A DNA stretch of 64,000 bases from Mycolicibacillus trivialis. GTDB lineage: Bacteria; Actinomycetota; Actinomycetes; Mycobacteriales; Mycobacteriaceae. The stretch covers positions 62,001 through 126,000 of the forward strand of contig NZ_LQPZ01000044.1 in NCBI RefSeq assembly GCF_002102395.1, in the 5' to 3' direction. The translations under genes were made by a program, and so were the position numbers. The notes under the pieces are model-generated. The model had not been told where the DNA came from. It ran no database searches and saw only the letters and a list, made by a program, of their open reading frames with translations. Shown here in pieces: positions 41,864 through 51,700 of this stretch (within the stretch, counting starts at the first letter, position 1; the number at the start of each line of letters is the position of its first letter).

Positions 41864-43146
41864 CCACCTCCAACCGCGCCGTGATCGTCGCCGGGGCGCG
41901 CACGCCGTTCCGGCGGGCCTTCACCGACTTCACCAAGCTCGACACGATCGCGTTGGGCGCGGCCGCGGTCACCGGCCTGCTGCAGCGGGTGGGGCTGGCC
42001 AAAGGCGAGGTCGAGGCGATGGTGTGGGGCGGGGTCATCCTGCCTTCCGGCGCCCCCAACGTGGCGCGGGAGATCGCGCTGGACCTCGCCTTCGACCCCG
42101 GCTGCGAGGGCTACACCGTCACCCGGGCCTGCGCGTCCGGACTGCAGGCGATCACCTCGGCGGCCGCCGCCATCGAACGCGGCGAATACGACGTGATGAT
42201 CGCCGGCGGCAGCGACTCCACCTCCAACGCCGAGATCAAAATGCCGCAGAAGGTGGTGCACGCGGCCGCACCGGTCGCCTTGGGCAAACCCGGCTGGCGG
42301 GACTACCTGCAGGTGATCGCCGAGTTGGCGCCGTTCACCGACATCCTGCCCCGCCAGCCCAAGATCGCCGAGCGCACCACCGGCGAGGTGATGGGCGAAT
42401 CGGCGGAGAAGATGGCCCGCATCCACGGCGTCACCCGCGCCGAGCAGGACGAATTCGCCGCCCGCTCCCACCACCGCGCCGCCGCCGCGATCGCCGCGGG
42501 CCGCTTCGACGACGAAGTCGTCCCGGTCACCACCGACAAGGGGGTGACGGTCGGCGTCGACGGCCAGGTGCGCGGCGACACCAGCGTGGCCAAACTGGCT
42601 CGCCTCAAACCGGTTTTCGCCGCCGACGGCACCGTCACCGCGGGCAACGCCAGCCCGCTGACCGACGGCGCGTCGGCGGTGCTGCTGATGAGCGAGGCCA
42701 AGGCCCGCGCGCTGGGGCTTTTGCCGCTGGCGGCGTTCCGGTCGTGGAGTTATGTCAGCGTCGACCCCAACGACCAGGTGTTGATCGGGCCGGCGATCTC
42801 GATGCCGAGGGCGCTGGCCAAGGCCGGGATGAAACTGGCCGACGCCGACCGGGTCGACATCCACGAGGCGTTCGCCGCGCAGACCCTCTCGGTGCTGCGG
42901 GCGTTGGCGAGCCGGCAGTGGGCCCGCGAGCGCCTCGACCGCGACGAGGCGGTCGGCAGCGTCGACCCGGACCGGCTCAACGTGCACGGCGGCTCGGTGG
43001 CGTTGGGCCACCCGTTCGGTGCGACCGGGGCCCGGATGGTCACCACGATGGTCAACGAATTGGCCCGCACCGACGCCGAGACCGCGCTGCTGGGGATCTG
43101 CGCCGCCGGTGGGATCGGCGCGTCGGCGGTGCTGGAACGGGTCTGA
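41860..43146 (+). CDS. Thiolase (acetyl-CoA acyltransferase)
   Basis: A 428-residue thiolase for the last step of beta-oxidation. Nucleophile Cys91 in VTRACASGLQAI, the HEAFAAQ motif near residue 335, NVHGGSVALGHPFGATGAR with the second active His, and the final CAAGGIGASAV carrying the second Cys. Length and motifs resemble the FadI type of trifunctional-complex beta subunits. Translationally coupled to tmaT by a 4-bp overlap, and followed by a TetR-pirin pair: this group of three is inserted between tmaT and R2lox relative to M. tuberculosis, where php, fadE4 and a different TetR sit. Confidence 0.93.
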   Translation: MTTSNRAVIVAGARTPFRRAFTDFTKLDTIALGAAAVTGLLQRVGLAKGEVEAMVWGGVILPSGAPNVAREIALDLAFDPGCEGYTVTRACASGLQAITSAAAAIERGEYDVMIAGGSDSTSNAEIKMPQKVVHAAAPVALGKPGWRDYLQVIAELAPFTDILPRQPKIAERTTGEVMGESAEKMARIHGVTRAEQDEFAARSHHRAAAAIAAGRFDDEVVPVTTDKGVTVGVDGQVRGDTSVAKLARLKPVFAADGTVTAGNASPLTDGASAVLLMSEAKARALGLLPLAAFRSWSYVSVDPNDQVLIGPAISMPRALAKAGMKLADADRVDIHEAFAAQTLSVLRALASRQWARERLDRDEAVGSVDPDRLNVHGGSVALGHPFGATGARMVTTMVNELARTDAETALLGICAAGGIGASAVLERV

Positions 43147-43200
43147 GCGGTCCCGGGCCGGTCGACGTCACGCGCGGCCTGCTGCCCGGCGGCCGATTAA

Positions 43201-43217
43201 TGTGTACGCTGTACACA
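43201..43217. promoter_or_regulatory. Palindromic operator upstream of the TetR gene
   Basis: TGTGTAC-GCT-GTACACA, a perfect 7-3-7 inverted repeat 23 bp before the TetR start and directly after an ATTAA patch that may be part of a promoter. Typical of an autoregulatory TetR site that would control the TetR-pirin pair. Confidence 0.7.
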
Positions 43218-43240
43218 CCGATGGGAGGCGGCTTGAGGCC

Positions 43241-43924
43241 ATGGCGGCAACACGCGGGGACAACCGCTATCACCACGGCAACCTGGCGGCGGCACTGGTG
43301 GAGGCCGGCCTGGCCGCCACCCGCACCGCCGGCCCGGCCGGGCTGGGCATCCGGGAGGTCACCCGCCGGGTCGGGGTGACCCCCAACGCCGCCTACCGGC
43401 ACTTCGCCGACCGGCAGGCGTTGGTGGCGGCGGTCGCCGACGCCATCCGGGACCGGATGGCCGACCGGATGGCCGACGACGGGCCGGCGCCCGGGTCGCC
43501 GGCCGCCGCGGCGGTGGCCCGGTTGCGGGCGGTCGGCCTGGGCTATATCGGGTTCGCCCTCGATGAGCCCGGCTGGTTCAGCGTGGCGTTCTTCGGCGAA
43601 CCCGACGGCGCCGATGCGGGCCCCCCTGTTCGGGTAGCGCCGCCCTACCTGCGGCTGATGGAGGCCCTCGACGCGTTGGTGGCCGCGGGCGCGCTCGCAC
43701 CGGAGCGCCGCGACGGCGCCGAATGGCCGTGTTTCGCCGCCGTGCACGGCTTCGCCGAACTGGCGTTGCACGGCCCGTTGCGCACCGCGCCCCGCGCCGA
43801 CCTCGACCGGTTGGCGGCCCGCACCGTCGACGCGGTCGTCGCCGGTATCACCGGTGCCATGGAGCCGGGCGCGGCAGACTGGGCGCCATCGGCGTCGCAG
43901 CGAAAGGCAGGGTCACGATCATGA
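43241..43924 (+). CDS. TetR-family regulator with WHG-type C-terminal domain
   Basis: A 227-residue regulator. Helix-turn-helix at about 25-60 (LGIREVTRRVGVTPNAAYRHFADRQALVAAV). The C-terminal domain has the WHG-type core YIGFALDEPGWFSVAFFGEP and CFAAVHGFAELAL, with VHG in place of WHG. The protein likely represses its own gene and the overlapping pirin gene (ATGA) through the palindrome at 43201-43217. The ligand is unknown. ATG at 43241 has only a weak Shine-Dalgarno (TTGAGGCC). Confidence 0.88.
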   Translation: MAATRGDNRYHHGNLAAALVEAGLAATRTAGPAGLGIREVTRRVGVTPNAAYRHFADRQALVAAVADAIRDRMADRMADDGPAPGSPAAAAVARLRAVGLGYIGFALDEPGWFSVAFFGEPDGADAGPPVRVAPPYLRLMEALDALVAAGALAPERRDGAEWPCFAAVHGFAELALHGPLRTAPRADLDRLAARTVDAVVAGITGAMEPGAADWAPSASQRKAGSRS

Positions 43925-44910
43925 GCAACACCGAGACCGACCCGGACGAACTGCACGGACGGGCCGGGCCCTGCCCGCGCGACGAGGCCGGCCACCCGCT
44001 GGTCGAGGTGCTCACCTCGCGTGCGGTGCCGCTGGGCGGGCCGCGGGCGATGACGGTCCGGCGCACCCTGCCGCAACGGCAACGCTCCCTGATCGGCGCC
44101 TGGTGCTTCGTCGACCACTACGGTCCGGACGACGTCGCCGCCACCGGCGGCATGGACGTCCCACCGCACCCGCACACCGGCCTGCAGACCGTCAGCTGGC
44201 TGTTCGAGGGTGAGATCGAGCACCGCGACAGCGGCGGCGTGCACGCCCACGTCCGGCCCGGCGAACTGAACCTGATGACCGGCGGTCACGGCATCTGCCA
44301 CTCGGAGGTCTCCACCGCGGCCACCACCACCCTGCACGGCGCGCAGCTGTGGGTGGCGCTGCCCGACGGCTCCCGCGACGCCGACCGGGACTTCCAGCAC
44401 TACGCCCCGCCGGCCGCCGAACTCGACGGCGGCACCGCCAAGGTGTTCCTCGGCGACCTCGGCGGCCGGCGCTCCCCGGTGGCCACCTTCACCCCGTTGC
44501 TGGGCGCCGAACTCACCGTCGCGCCCGGCGCCCGACTCCGGGTACCGGTCGACGCGACCTTCGAGCACGGCGTGCTGGTCGACACCGCAGCCCTACACCT
44601 GGGCGACACGCCGCTGGACCGAGGCGACCTGGGCTACGTCGGGGCCGGCGCGACGACGCTGACCCTGGCCAACCCGACCGCGGACCCGTCGCGGGCGCTG
44701 CTGCTCGGCGGTGCGCCGTTCGGCGAGCCGATCGTGATGTGGTGGAACTTCGTCGGCCGCAGCCACCAGGAGATCCTCGGCTACCGCCGGGACTGGGCCG
44801 CCGAGGCCGACCGGTTCGGCCGGGTGGCCGGCTATCCCGGCGCGCGGCTGCCCGCACCGCCGCTGCCGAACGCCCGGCTCCGGCCGCGCGGCAATCCCTC
44901 TGCACCATGA
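43921..44910 (+). CDS. Pirin-family protein
   Basis: A 329-residue bicupin of the pirin family. The N-terminal cupin has the metal site [23 protein letters not shown] (two His) with a further [10 protein letters not shown] (His, Glu) later; the C-terminal cupin is less conserved. Bacterial pirins are iron or manganese proteins, some with quercetinase activity, and act in redox stress or metabolic control. Coupled with the TetR gene by a 4-bp ATGA overlap. It ends 37 bp before R2lox, and the two may be read together. Confidence 0.92.
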   Translation: MSNTETDPDELHGRAGPCPRDEAGHPLVEVLTSRAVPLGGPRAMTVRRTLPQRQRSLIGAWCFVDHYGPDDVAATGGMDVPPHPHTGLQTVSWLFEGEIEHRDSGGVHAHVRPGELNLMTGGHGICHSEVSTAATTTLHGAQLWVALPDGSRDADRDFQHYAPPAAELDGGTAKVFLGDLGGRRSPVATFTPLLGAELTVAPGARLRVPVDATFEHGVLVDTAALHLGDTPLDRGDLGYVGAGATTLTLANPTADPSRALLLGGAPFGEPIVMWWNFVGRSHQEILGYRRDWAAEADRFGRVAGYPGARLPAPPLPNARLRPRGNPSAP

Positions 44911-44947
44911 CCGGTGTCACAGTAGGGTGGCGGGTGGAGGTGCGCAC

Positions 44948-45889
44948 ATGTCTACTACCCGCAACCATTACGGTTCGCTGACCGGCCTGAACTGGGCGAG
45001 CATGCCGTTGAAACTGTTCGCCGGCGGCAACGCGAAGTTCTGGGATCCCACCGACATCGACTTCTCCCGGGACCGAGCGGACTGGGAGAGCCTCACCGAC
45101 GCCGAACGCGACATCGCCACCCGGCTGTGCGCGCAGTTCATCGCCGGGGAGGAAGCCGTCACCACCGACATCCAGCCGTTCATGGCCGCGATGCGGGCCG
45201 AAGGCCGGCTGGGCGACGAGATGTATCTGACCCAGTTCGCCTTCGAGGAGGCCAAACACGTCCAGGTGTTCCGGCTCTGGCTGGACGCCGTCGGCATCGA
45301 CGATGACCTGAACGGCTACCTCGATGACCTGCCCGCCTACCGGCGGATGTTCAACGAGGAGCTGCCCGAGGCGCTCAACGCGCTGAGCACCGACCCGTCA
45401 CCGGCCGCGCAGATCCGAGCGTCGGTGACCTACAACCACATCGTGGAGGGCACGCTGGCGCTCACCGGCTACCACGCCTGGCAGCGGATCTGCACCGAGC
45501 GGGACATCCTGCCGGGCATGCAGGAGCTGGTCCGCCGGATCGGCGACGACGAGCGCCGCCACATGGCCTGGGGCACGTTCACCTGCCGGCGGCACGTTGC
45601 CGCCGACGACGCGAACTGGGCGGTGTTCGAGACGCGGATGAACGAGCTGATCCCGCTGGCTCTGCAGGTCACCGAGGGCGTCTTCGACATCTACGGCGAC
45701 GACATCCCGTTCGGCATGACCGTCGAGGAGTTCACCAACTACGCCAGCGACAAGGGCATGCGCCGGTTCGGCACCATCTCCAGTGCCCGCGGTCGGCCGC
45801 TGGAGGAGATCGACCTGGACTACTCGCCGCTGCAACTGGAGGACACCTTCGCCGACGAGGACCGCAAGGTGCTGGCCGCGCTGGGCTGA
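44948..45889 (+). CDS. R2-like ligand-binding oxidase (R2lox)
   Basis: A 313-residue ferritin-like protein with a mixed Mn/Fe cofactor. All metal ligands are in the positions known for the Rv0233 protein: E68, E101, H104, E167, E202, H205; the residues that form the ether cross-link, V71 and Y162, are also kept. R2lox binds a long-chain fatty acid and performs two-electron oxidations; it is not a ribonucleotide reductase subunit although Rv0233 is often labelled nrdB. ATG at 44948 is chosen by GGTGGAGG with seven bases of spacing; an in-frame GTG at 44927 is possible. Almost identical to Rv0233 through the core. Confidence 0.96.
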   Translation: MSTTRNHYGSLTGLNWASMPLKLFAGGNAKFWDPTDIDFSRDRADWESLTDAERDIATRLCAQFIAGEEAVTTDIQPFMAAMRAEGRLGDEMYLTQFAFEEAKHVQVFRLWLDAVGIDDDLNGYLDDLPAYRRMFNEELPEALNALSTDPSPAAQIRASVTYNHIVEGTLALTGYHAWQRICTERDILPGMQELVRRIGDDERRHMAWGTFTCRRHVAADDANWAVFETRMNELIPLALQVTEGVFDIYGDDIPFGMTVEEFTNYASDKGMRRFGTISSARGRPLEEIDLDYSPLQLEDTFADEDRKVLAALG

Positions 45890-45897
45890 CCGGACGC

Positions 45898-47271
45898 TCA
45901 GCCCACCCACACGGTTTTGGTGTTGCAGAACGCCAGGATGCCGTTGCCGGCCAGTTCCCGGCCGTACCCGGAGCGCTTGATGCCGCCGAACGGCAACTCC
46001 GGGTAGGACACCGTCATCCCGTTGATGAACACCTGGCCGGCCTCGATCCCGTCGATGAACTGCTGTTGCTCGTCCTCGTCGGCGGTCCAGGCGTTGGAGC
46101 CCAACCCGAACGGGGTGGCGTTGGCGACCTGCAGGGCCTCCTCGATGCCGTCCACCCGGTAGAGCCCGGCCACCGGCCCGAACACCTCCTCGGTGTACAG
46201 CGCCATCTCCGGGGTGATGCCGGTGACCACGGTGGGCGGGTAGTACCACCCGGCACCGTCGGGCCGGGTACCGCCGCAGGCGATCGTGGCGCCGGCGGAC
46301 ACCGCATCCTCGACCTGCTGGGCCACCTCGTCGCGGCCGGACTCGGTGGCCAGCGGGCCCACATCGGTGTCCGGGTCGGTGGGATCCCCGACCGTGAGCG
46401 CCTCCATGCCGGCGACGAACTTCGCGGCGAACTCGTCATAGACGTCGGTGTGCACGATGAACCGCTTCGCCGCGATGCAGGACTGGCCGTTGTTCTGCAC
46501 CCGCGCGGTGACCGCGGTGCGGGCGGCGGCGTCCAGGTCGGCCGACGGCATCACGATGAACGGGTCGCTGCCGCCGAGTTCGAGCACGGTCGGCTTGATC
46601 TCGTCACCGGCGACGGCCGCGACGGCCCGCCCGGCGGGCTCGCTGCCGGTCAGCGTCGCGGCCGCGACCCGCGGGTCCCGCAGCACGCCTTCCACTTTGC
46701 CCGACCCGATCAGCAGGGTCTGGAAGCAGCCGTCGGGGAAGCCGCCGCGGCTGAGCACATCGGCCAGATACAGCGCGGTCTGCGGCACGTTGGAGGCGTG
46801 CTTGAGCAGGCCGACGTTGCCCGCCATCAGTGCGGGCGCGGCGAACCGCACCGCCTGCCACAACGGGAAGTTCCACGGCATCACCGCGAGCACCACTCCC
46901 AGCGGCAGGTGGCGGGTGAAGGCGCGGGCCGCACCGACCGCCTCGGCGTCGGCGGGCACGTCGGCCAACAGCGCCTCGGCGTTGTCGGCGTAGAACCGGA
47001 ATCCCTTCGCCGACTTGAGCGCCTCGGCCTTCGCCGAAGCCAGGGTCTTGCCCATCTCCAGGGTCATCATCGCCGCCACCTCGTCGGCCTCGGCCTCGAG
47101 CAGATCGGCGGTCGCGTGCATCCACTCCGCGCGCTGGGCGAACCCGGTGTGGCGGTAGTCGCCGAACCGGGCGTAAGCCCGCGTCACCGCCGCCTCGATC
47201 TCCTCGTCGGTCGCCGGGGTGAAGGTCTTGACGACCTCGCCGGTGGCGGGGTTGGTGGTGGCGATGGACAC
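45898..47271 (-). CDS. gabD1: Succinate-semialdehyde dehydrogenase
   Basis: A 457-residue NAD(P)+-dependent aldehyde dehydrogenase. Active-site marks: Asn in VMPWNFPLWQAVRF, Glu in VLELGGSDPFIVM and Cys in NNGQSCIAAKRF. The short form (about 457) and the sequence SIATTNPATGEVVKTF match GabD1 (Rv0234c), which supplies succinate from the alpha-ketoglutarate variant of the TCA cycle. ATG at 47271. Convergent with R2lox (8-bp gap) and followed upstream by the LMF-type gene 24 bp away on the same strand. Confidence 0.94.
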   Translation of the reverse strand: MSIATTNPATGEVVKTFTPATDEEIEAAVTRAYARFGDYRHTGFAQRAEWMHATADLLEAEADEVAAMMTLEMGKTLASAKAEALKSAKGFRFYADNAEALLADVPADAEAVGAARAFTRHLPLGVVLAVMPWNFPLWQAVRFAAPALMAGNVGLLKHASNVPQTALYLADVLSRGGFPDGCFQTLLIGSGKVEGVLRDPRVAAATLTGSEPAGRAVAAVAGDEIKPTVLELGGSDPFIVMPSADLDAAARTAVTARVQNNGQSCIAAKRFIVHTDVYDEFAAKFVAGMEALTVGDPTDPDTDVGPLATESGRDEVAQQVEDAVSAGATIACGGTRPDGAGWYYPPTVVTGITPEMALYTEEVFGPVAGLYRVDGIEEALQVANATPFGLGSNAWTADEDEQQQFIDGIEAGQVFINGMTVSYPELPFGGIKRSGYGRELAGNGILAFCNTKTVWVG

Positions 47272-47295
47272 GGAACCTCCTTGGTAGGCGCGCGG

Positions 47296-48726
47296 TCAGG
47301 CGCTCGCGGCGGGCGGATGTGCCTCACCCCGGAGCGTAACCGGTCTCACATACGGGCCGATCGGGGTCCGATGCCACCAGGCCCGATCGCGACGCAGTTC
47401 GCTCGGGGTGGTGTATCGGTACCGGTAGAGCTGGGCCCGGACGTAGCGGGGCGGCTGCTGCGGGAACGGGTTGCGGGCCAGCAGCCGCAGTGTCGGCGGG
47501 TCGTTGTGCAGCAGCCGCAGCAGGAACGGCTCCAGCCAGCCCTCGGCGTAGGACGGGGAGATCGCCGCGAACCACATCAACCAGTCCAGCCGCAGGTGAT
47601 ACGGCGCCCACTGGCGCGGCAGCCGGCGCGGGTCGCCGGGCTTGCCCTTGAACCCGTACTCGCGCCACACCGCGGTCTCGGTGAGCTCGGTCGCGTCGGT
47701 GCCCTCGATGACCACCTCGTAGCGGCTTCGGCCGACGCTGCCGAACGCCCCGTAGGTGTTGACCAGGCGGTACGGGTTGAACGACGCGTTCATCCGCTGG
47801 CCCGACGAGACGAGGTTGCGCACCGGCCAGTAGCTGAGCACCACGATCAGCGCGGTGACCGCCACCACGACCACCACGAACCAGACCGGCGGTGCCGGCG
47901 GCGCCTGCGCCGCGGTCGGCCACACCAGCACGCCGCCGGCCAACACGATCGTCAGCCAGTTCAGCCAGGCGAAGTTGCCCGACGCCACCAGCCACAGCTG
48001 GGTGACGATGATGATCGCCGCCGCCGCAGCGGCGATCGGTTGCGGTGCGAACAAGCCGAACGGCACCACCAGTTGCGCGACATGGTTGCCGGCCACCTCC
48101 ACCCGGTGCAGGGGTTTGGGCAGGTGGTGGAAGAACCAGCTCAGCGGACCCGGCATGGGCTGGGTCTCGTGGTGGTAGTCCAGGCAGCTCAGGTCCCGCC
48201 AACAGGAGTCCCCGCGCAGCTTGATCAACCCGGCGCCGAACTCCACCCGGAACAGCAACCAGCGGAACAGCCACAGCACCAGCACCGACGGTGCGGTCTC
48301 GGCGTTGCCGAGGAAGACCGCCAGGAAACCGGCCTCCAGCAGCAGCGACTCCCAGCCGAACGCGTACCACTGCTGCCCGACGTTGACGATCGACAGGTAG
48401 CCCACCCACATCGCCAGCCAGGCCAGCATCGTCGCCCACAGCGGTACCAGGTCGGTGCCGCCGGCGACGATCGCGGTGGCCAGCAGCGCCCCCGCCCAAC
48501 AGACCGCGGCGAAGAACCGGTCGGAGTAGTGCCAGTGGAAGATGCTCGGCGCCTGGCGGAAGGACCGCCGGGCCAGAAACCGCGGAATCGGCAGCATGCC
48601 GTGGGTGCCGAGCAGCGCCCGGAACTGCAGGGCCGCGGACAGGAAGGCCACCAGATAGATCGCGGCGATGCCGCGTTCCAGCAGCAACCGCCCCAGCCAG
48701 TACTGCGGTGCGCTGAACCAGTCCAT
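47296..48726 (-). CDS. Lipase-maturation-factor-like membrane protein (Rv0235c-like)
   Basis: A 476-residue membrane protein of the LMF1-like family. About seven to nine helices (first at 16-38) alternate with short loops; FGAGLIKLRGDSCWRDLSCLDYHHETQPMP-type segment (positions about 165-195) is the LMF signature, with a long soluble C-terminal part holding RQWAPYHLRLDWLMWFAA and LLRLLHNDPPTLRLL. In animals LMF1 helps lipases fold; the bacterial role is unknown. It keeps the Rv0235c place between gabD1 and aftD. ATG at 48726. Confidence 0.9.
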   Translation of the reverse strand: MDWFSAPQYWLGRLLLERGIAAIYLVAFLSAALQFRALLGTHGMLPIPRFLARRSFRQAPSIFHWHYSDRFFAAVCWAGALLATAIVAGGTDLVPLWATMLAWLAMWVGYLSIVNVGQQWYAFGWESLLLEAGFLAVFLGNAETAPSVLVLWLFRWLLFRVEFGAGLIKLRGDSCWRDLSCLDYHHETQPMPGPLSWFFHHLPKPLHRVEVAGNHVAQLVVPFGLFAPQPIAAAAAAIIIVTQLWLVASGNFAWLNWLTIVLAGGVLVWPTAAQAPPAPPVWFVVVVVAVTALIVVLSYWPVRNLVSSGQRMNASFNPYRLVNTYGAFGSVGRSRYEVVIEGTDATELTETAVWREYGFKGKPGDPRRLPRQWAPYHLRLDWLMWFAAISPSYAEGWLEPFLLRLLHNDPPTLRLLARNPFPQQPPRYVRAQLYRYRYTTPSELRRDRAWWHRTPIGPYVRPVTLRGEAHPPAASA

Positions 48727-48787
48727 CGCCGTCAGCTCCTCGGGCGGGTCTCGCCTCCCAGGGTAGGGGCGGGCGCCGACGCCGGCA

Positions 48788-51700
48788 TCAATCCGGGCGC
48801 CGGCCGCGCGGCAGCGCCGCCACGGCCACCGCCGCCACCGACAGCAGCGCCAGCAGTTGCACCCCGGCGGCATGCCCGATGTAGCCGTCCACCGACCGCC
48901 ACGGATAGCGGGCCAGCACCGCCCCGGCGCCGGTCAGCCCGCCGGCGCCGAGCCCGAGCAACAGGGTGCCGAACCGGTCGGCCCGCAGCAGCCGGCGCAG
49001 CCCCACCAGCGCCGCGACCACCGCCGCCCCGGCCGGTCCGGCGACCAGTGCGGCCGCGCCGACGGCGGCCAGCGCGGCGGCCACCGGGCCGGGCGCCCAC
49101 GGCCGGGCCGGCGGCCCCGCGTCGTCGTCGCGGCGGCCGCGGCGCCACCACGCCAGCAGCGCCAGCAGCGGCAGCAGCGCCAGACCACCGGCCAGCCCGG
49201 CGCGGTACCAGCCGTTCGACGGGAAGCTCAGCGTGACGGTGCCCGCGGTACCCGCAGGCACCACCCAGCCCTGCTGCCAGCCGTTGACGGTCACCGCGGT
49301 CAACGGCTGCCCGGATTCGGTGTGCGCCACCCAGCCGGGGTTGACGCTCTCCGGCACCACCAGCACCCGGTCCTGCTGCGCCGGGTCCAGCCGCACCTCG
49401 CGGCGGTCGGCGCCCCAGTGGCCGGTCTCGGCGGTCTCGGTGGCGACCGCGGCGGGCGGGGGGTCCTGCGACCCGGTCAGCCGGGCGCCGTCGACCACGA
49501 ACGCCGGGCCGGGGCTGACCAGCAGTTCCTGATGGCCCAGCGGCAACGCGATCGGGGAGGGGTCGCAGGGGCGGGCGGCGATCGGCTGCCCGTCGAGCAG
49601 CGCACCGACGGTGGTGGTGACCGTGGTGGGCACGAACCGGCCCGCCACCGCCACCACCGGGCCCTGCCCGCAGCCGATCGTCACCGTCCGGTCCCGGTTG
49701 ACCGTCGGGTCGGCGGCGGCCACCGGCTCGTGGTCGGGGCCCAGCGCGGTCACCTCGGCCAGCCCCGGCGGTTTGAGTTGGTCGAAGCCGAGCGCGGTGC
49801 GGTCGATGACGTCGTCCCAGTCCAGCAGGCTGACGCTGACGGTGTCGGTGACGTGCGGCGCCAGCCGCAGGGTCTGCGGCCGGTCGCCGCCGGCCAGCGG
49901 CCGCACCTGCGGCCCGTCGCCGAGGTTGACCGCCACCATCGTGGGGCGGGTCGGCACCTCGGAGCGCGCCGGGGTCAACCGCACCCCGCTCACCGCAACC
50001 GGCTCGGGCAGCCGCAGCGTCACCGTCGGCGGGCTCTTGTGCTGCACCACCCGCTGCGCGGCGGTCCAGGCGGTGTCCGGGTCACCGTCGGCGGCGGCGT
50101 AGGCCGACCCGAGCACGTCGATGAGGTCGGAGTCGCCGACGGCGCGGGCGGCGCCGGGCTGGGCGATCAGATCGGCCAGCGGCGGGCCCTGCCGCGGCCG
50201 CAGCCACACCGTCGGCGTCACCGACACCGGCCTGCGCACCGTGAGCGTGCGGCTGAACACCTCCTCCTCCTCGGGAGACAGGCTCATCGGCGCCGCGCAG
50301 CGCAGCCCGCGGGGGCTGTCCGCGCAGCCCGCCCGGCCCAGCAGCTCCGACCCCAGATCCCAGGCCGCCACCGCCGAGCCGGGCGGCGGGCCGGGCAGTT
50401 GCAGGGTGTGGCGCAGCTCGACCGGGTGCGCGAACCCGGACGCGTCGTAGGCGGTCACGGCCAGGTCGGTGACCGCGAACTGCACGCCCGAGGAGCCGTC
50501 GTCGGTGCCGACCGCGGTCAGCCGCACCCACGGCGTCTCGCCGTAGGGCAGCGCCGCGCTGAGCGGGTGGCCGGCCTCGTCGAACTGCAGCGACGTGGTG
50601 CCGTTGGGGGTCTCCACCCGGATGCGGCGCACCTGGGCGCCCACCGCGGTCGCGCTGGGGGTGACCGTGATGGTGCCGCTGGTCAGCGGATGGTCGAAGT
50701 CGATCTGCAGCCACTGCCCGACCGCCGCCTGCAGCGAGTTGGACACCCAGGAGGTCCCGGAGTCGCCGTCGACCGCGGCGGCCGGGGAGGTCGACGGGTT
50801 CACGTCGGGCAGGGCGGTGGCGTCGGCGGCCGAACTTGACGCGGTGATCCGCCCGCCGGTCCAGGCGCTGACCACCCGGCGAGTGTCGGGCACCGGATAG
50901 TCGGGCACCCGGTTATGGGTGTGGCGGATGTCGTCGAGGGCGCGCGCCGCCGACGAATGGTGGTCGACGCGGCCGTAGTCGGTCTCCCGGGCGACCGGGG
51001 TGTCGGTCACCGTCACCAGCGGCGCGCCCAGCCCGGCGCGGCGGGCGTCGGCGGTCAGCAGGGCCGGACCCAACGGCGGGTCACCGCGCAGCCGGCGCCG
51101 CTCGTCGAGGCGCAGCAGCACCTCCGGCCCGCCGTCCACGCGGGGCAGCGCGTCGGCGGGCGCCAGATAGGGGGCGCCGGGGTTGGTGGGCGCGTCCACC
51201 CGGTAGATCTCCACCGCCGGGTAGCGCGGGCGCAGGCCGCTGTCGACGACGAAGCCGTCCAGCGCGCCGGGGCCGACCGGGTCGCCGAACTCGGCGACCT
51301 TGCGCAGCCCCGGCGACCCGTCGACCGCCCGGTGCACCAGGATCGGCCGCGCCGAGCGGGACGTGTCGGGGTCCAGGTCGTTGCGCACCACCAGGTAGCC
51401 GACGCCCTGCCGGGCCAGGGTGTCGGCCAGCCCCGCCGAGGGCCGGCCGCCGGCCAGCAACCGCTGCACCGAGTCCAGGGCGCGGATCGCCTGCGGCGGG
51501 ATCAGCGGGATCGAGTCCCGCACCCCCCACGGGTTCTCCCCGAGCACCTGCAGCGGCTCGTCATGGGTGGAGCCCCACACCTGGGTGGCGAACGGCGCGC
51601 CCGGCGCCACCAGGACCCGCGCTGGGACCGGGGTGCCGGTGTTGTGTTCGGTGAGCCAGTCGGCGGCGTCGTGCCAGTACTGCGGGATCGCGTCGAAGGT

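Noticed and set aside
46066..49236. A 1056-codon open frame on the plus strand opposite gabD1, the LMF-type gene and aftD
   Set aside because: It is Arg/Gln/His/Pro-rich shadow coding from the GC-rich third positions of the genes on the minus strand and matches no family.
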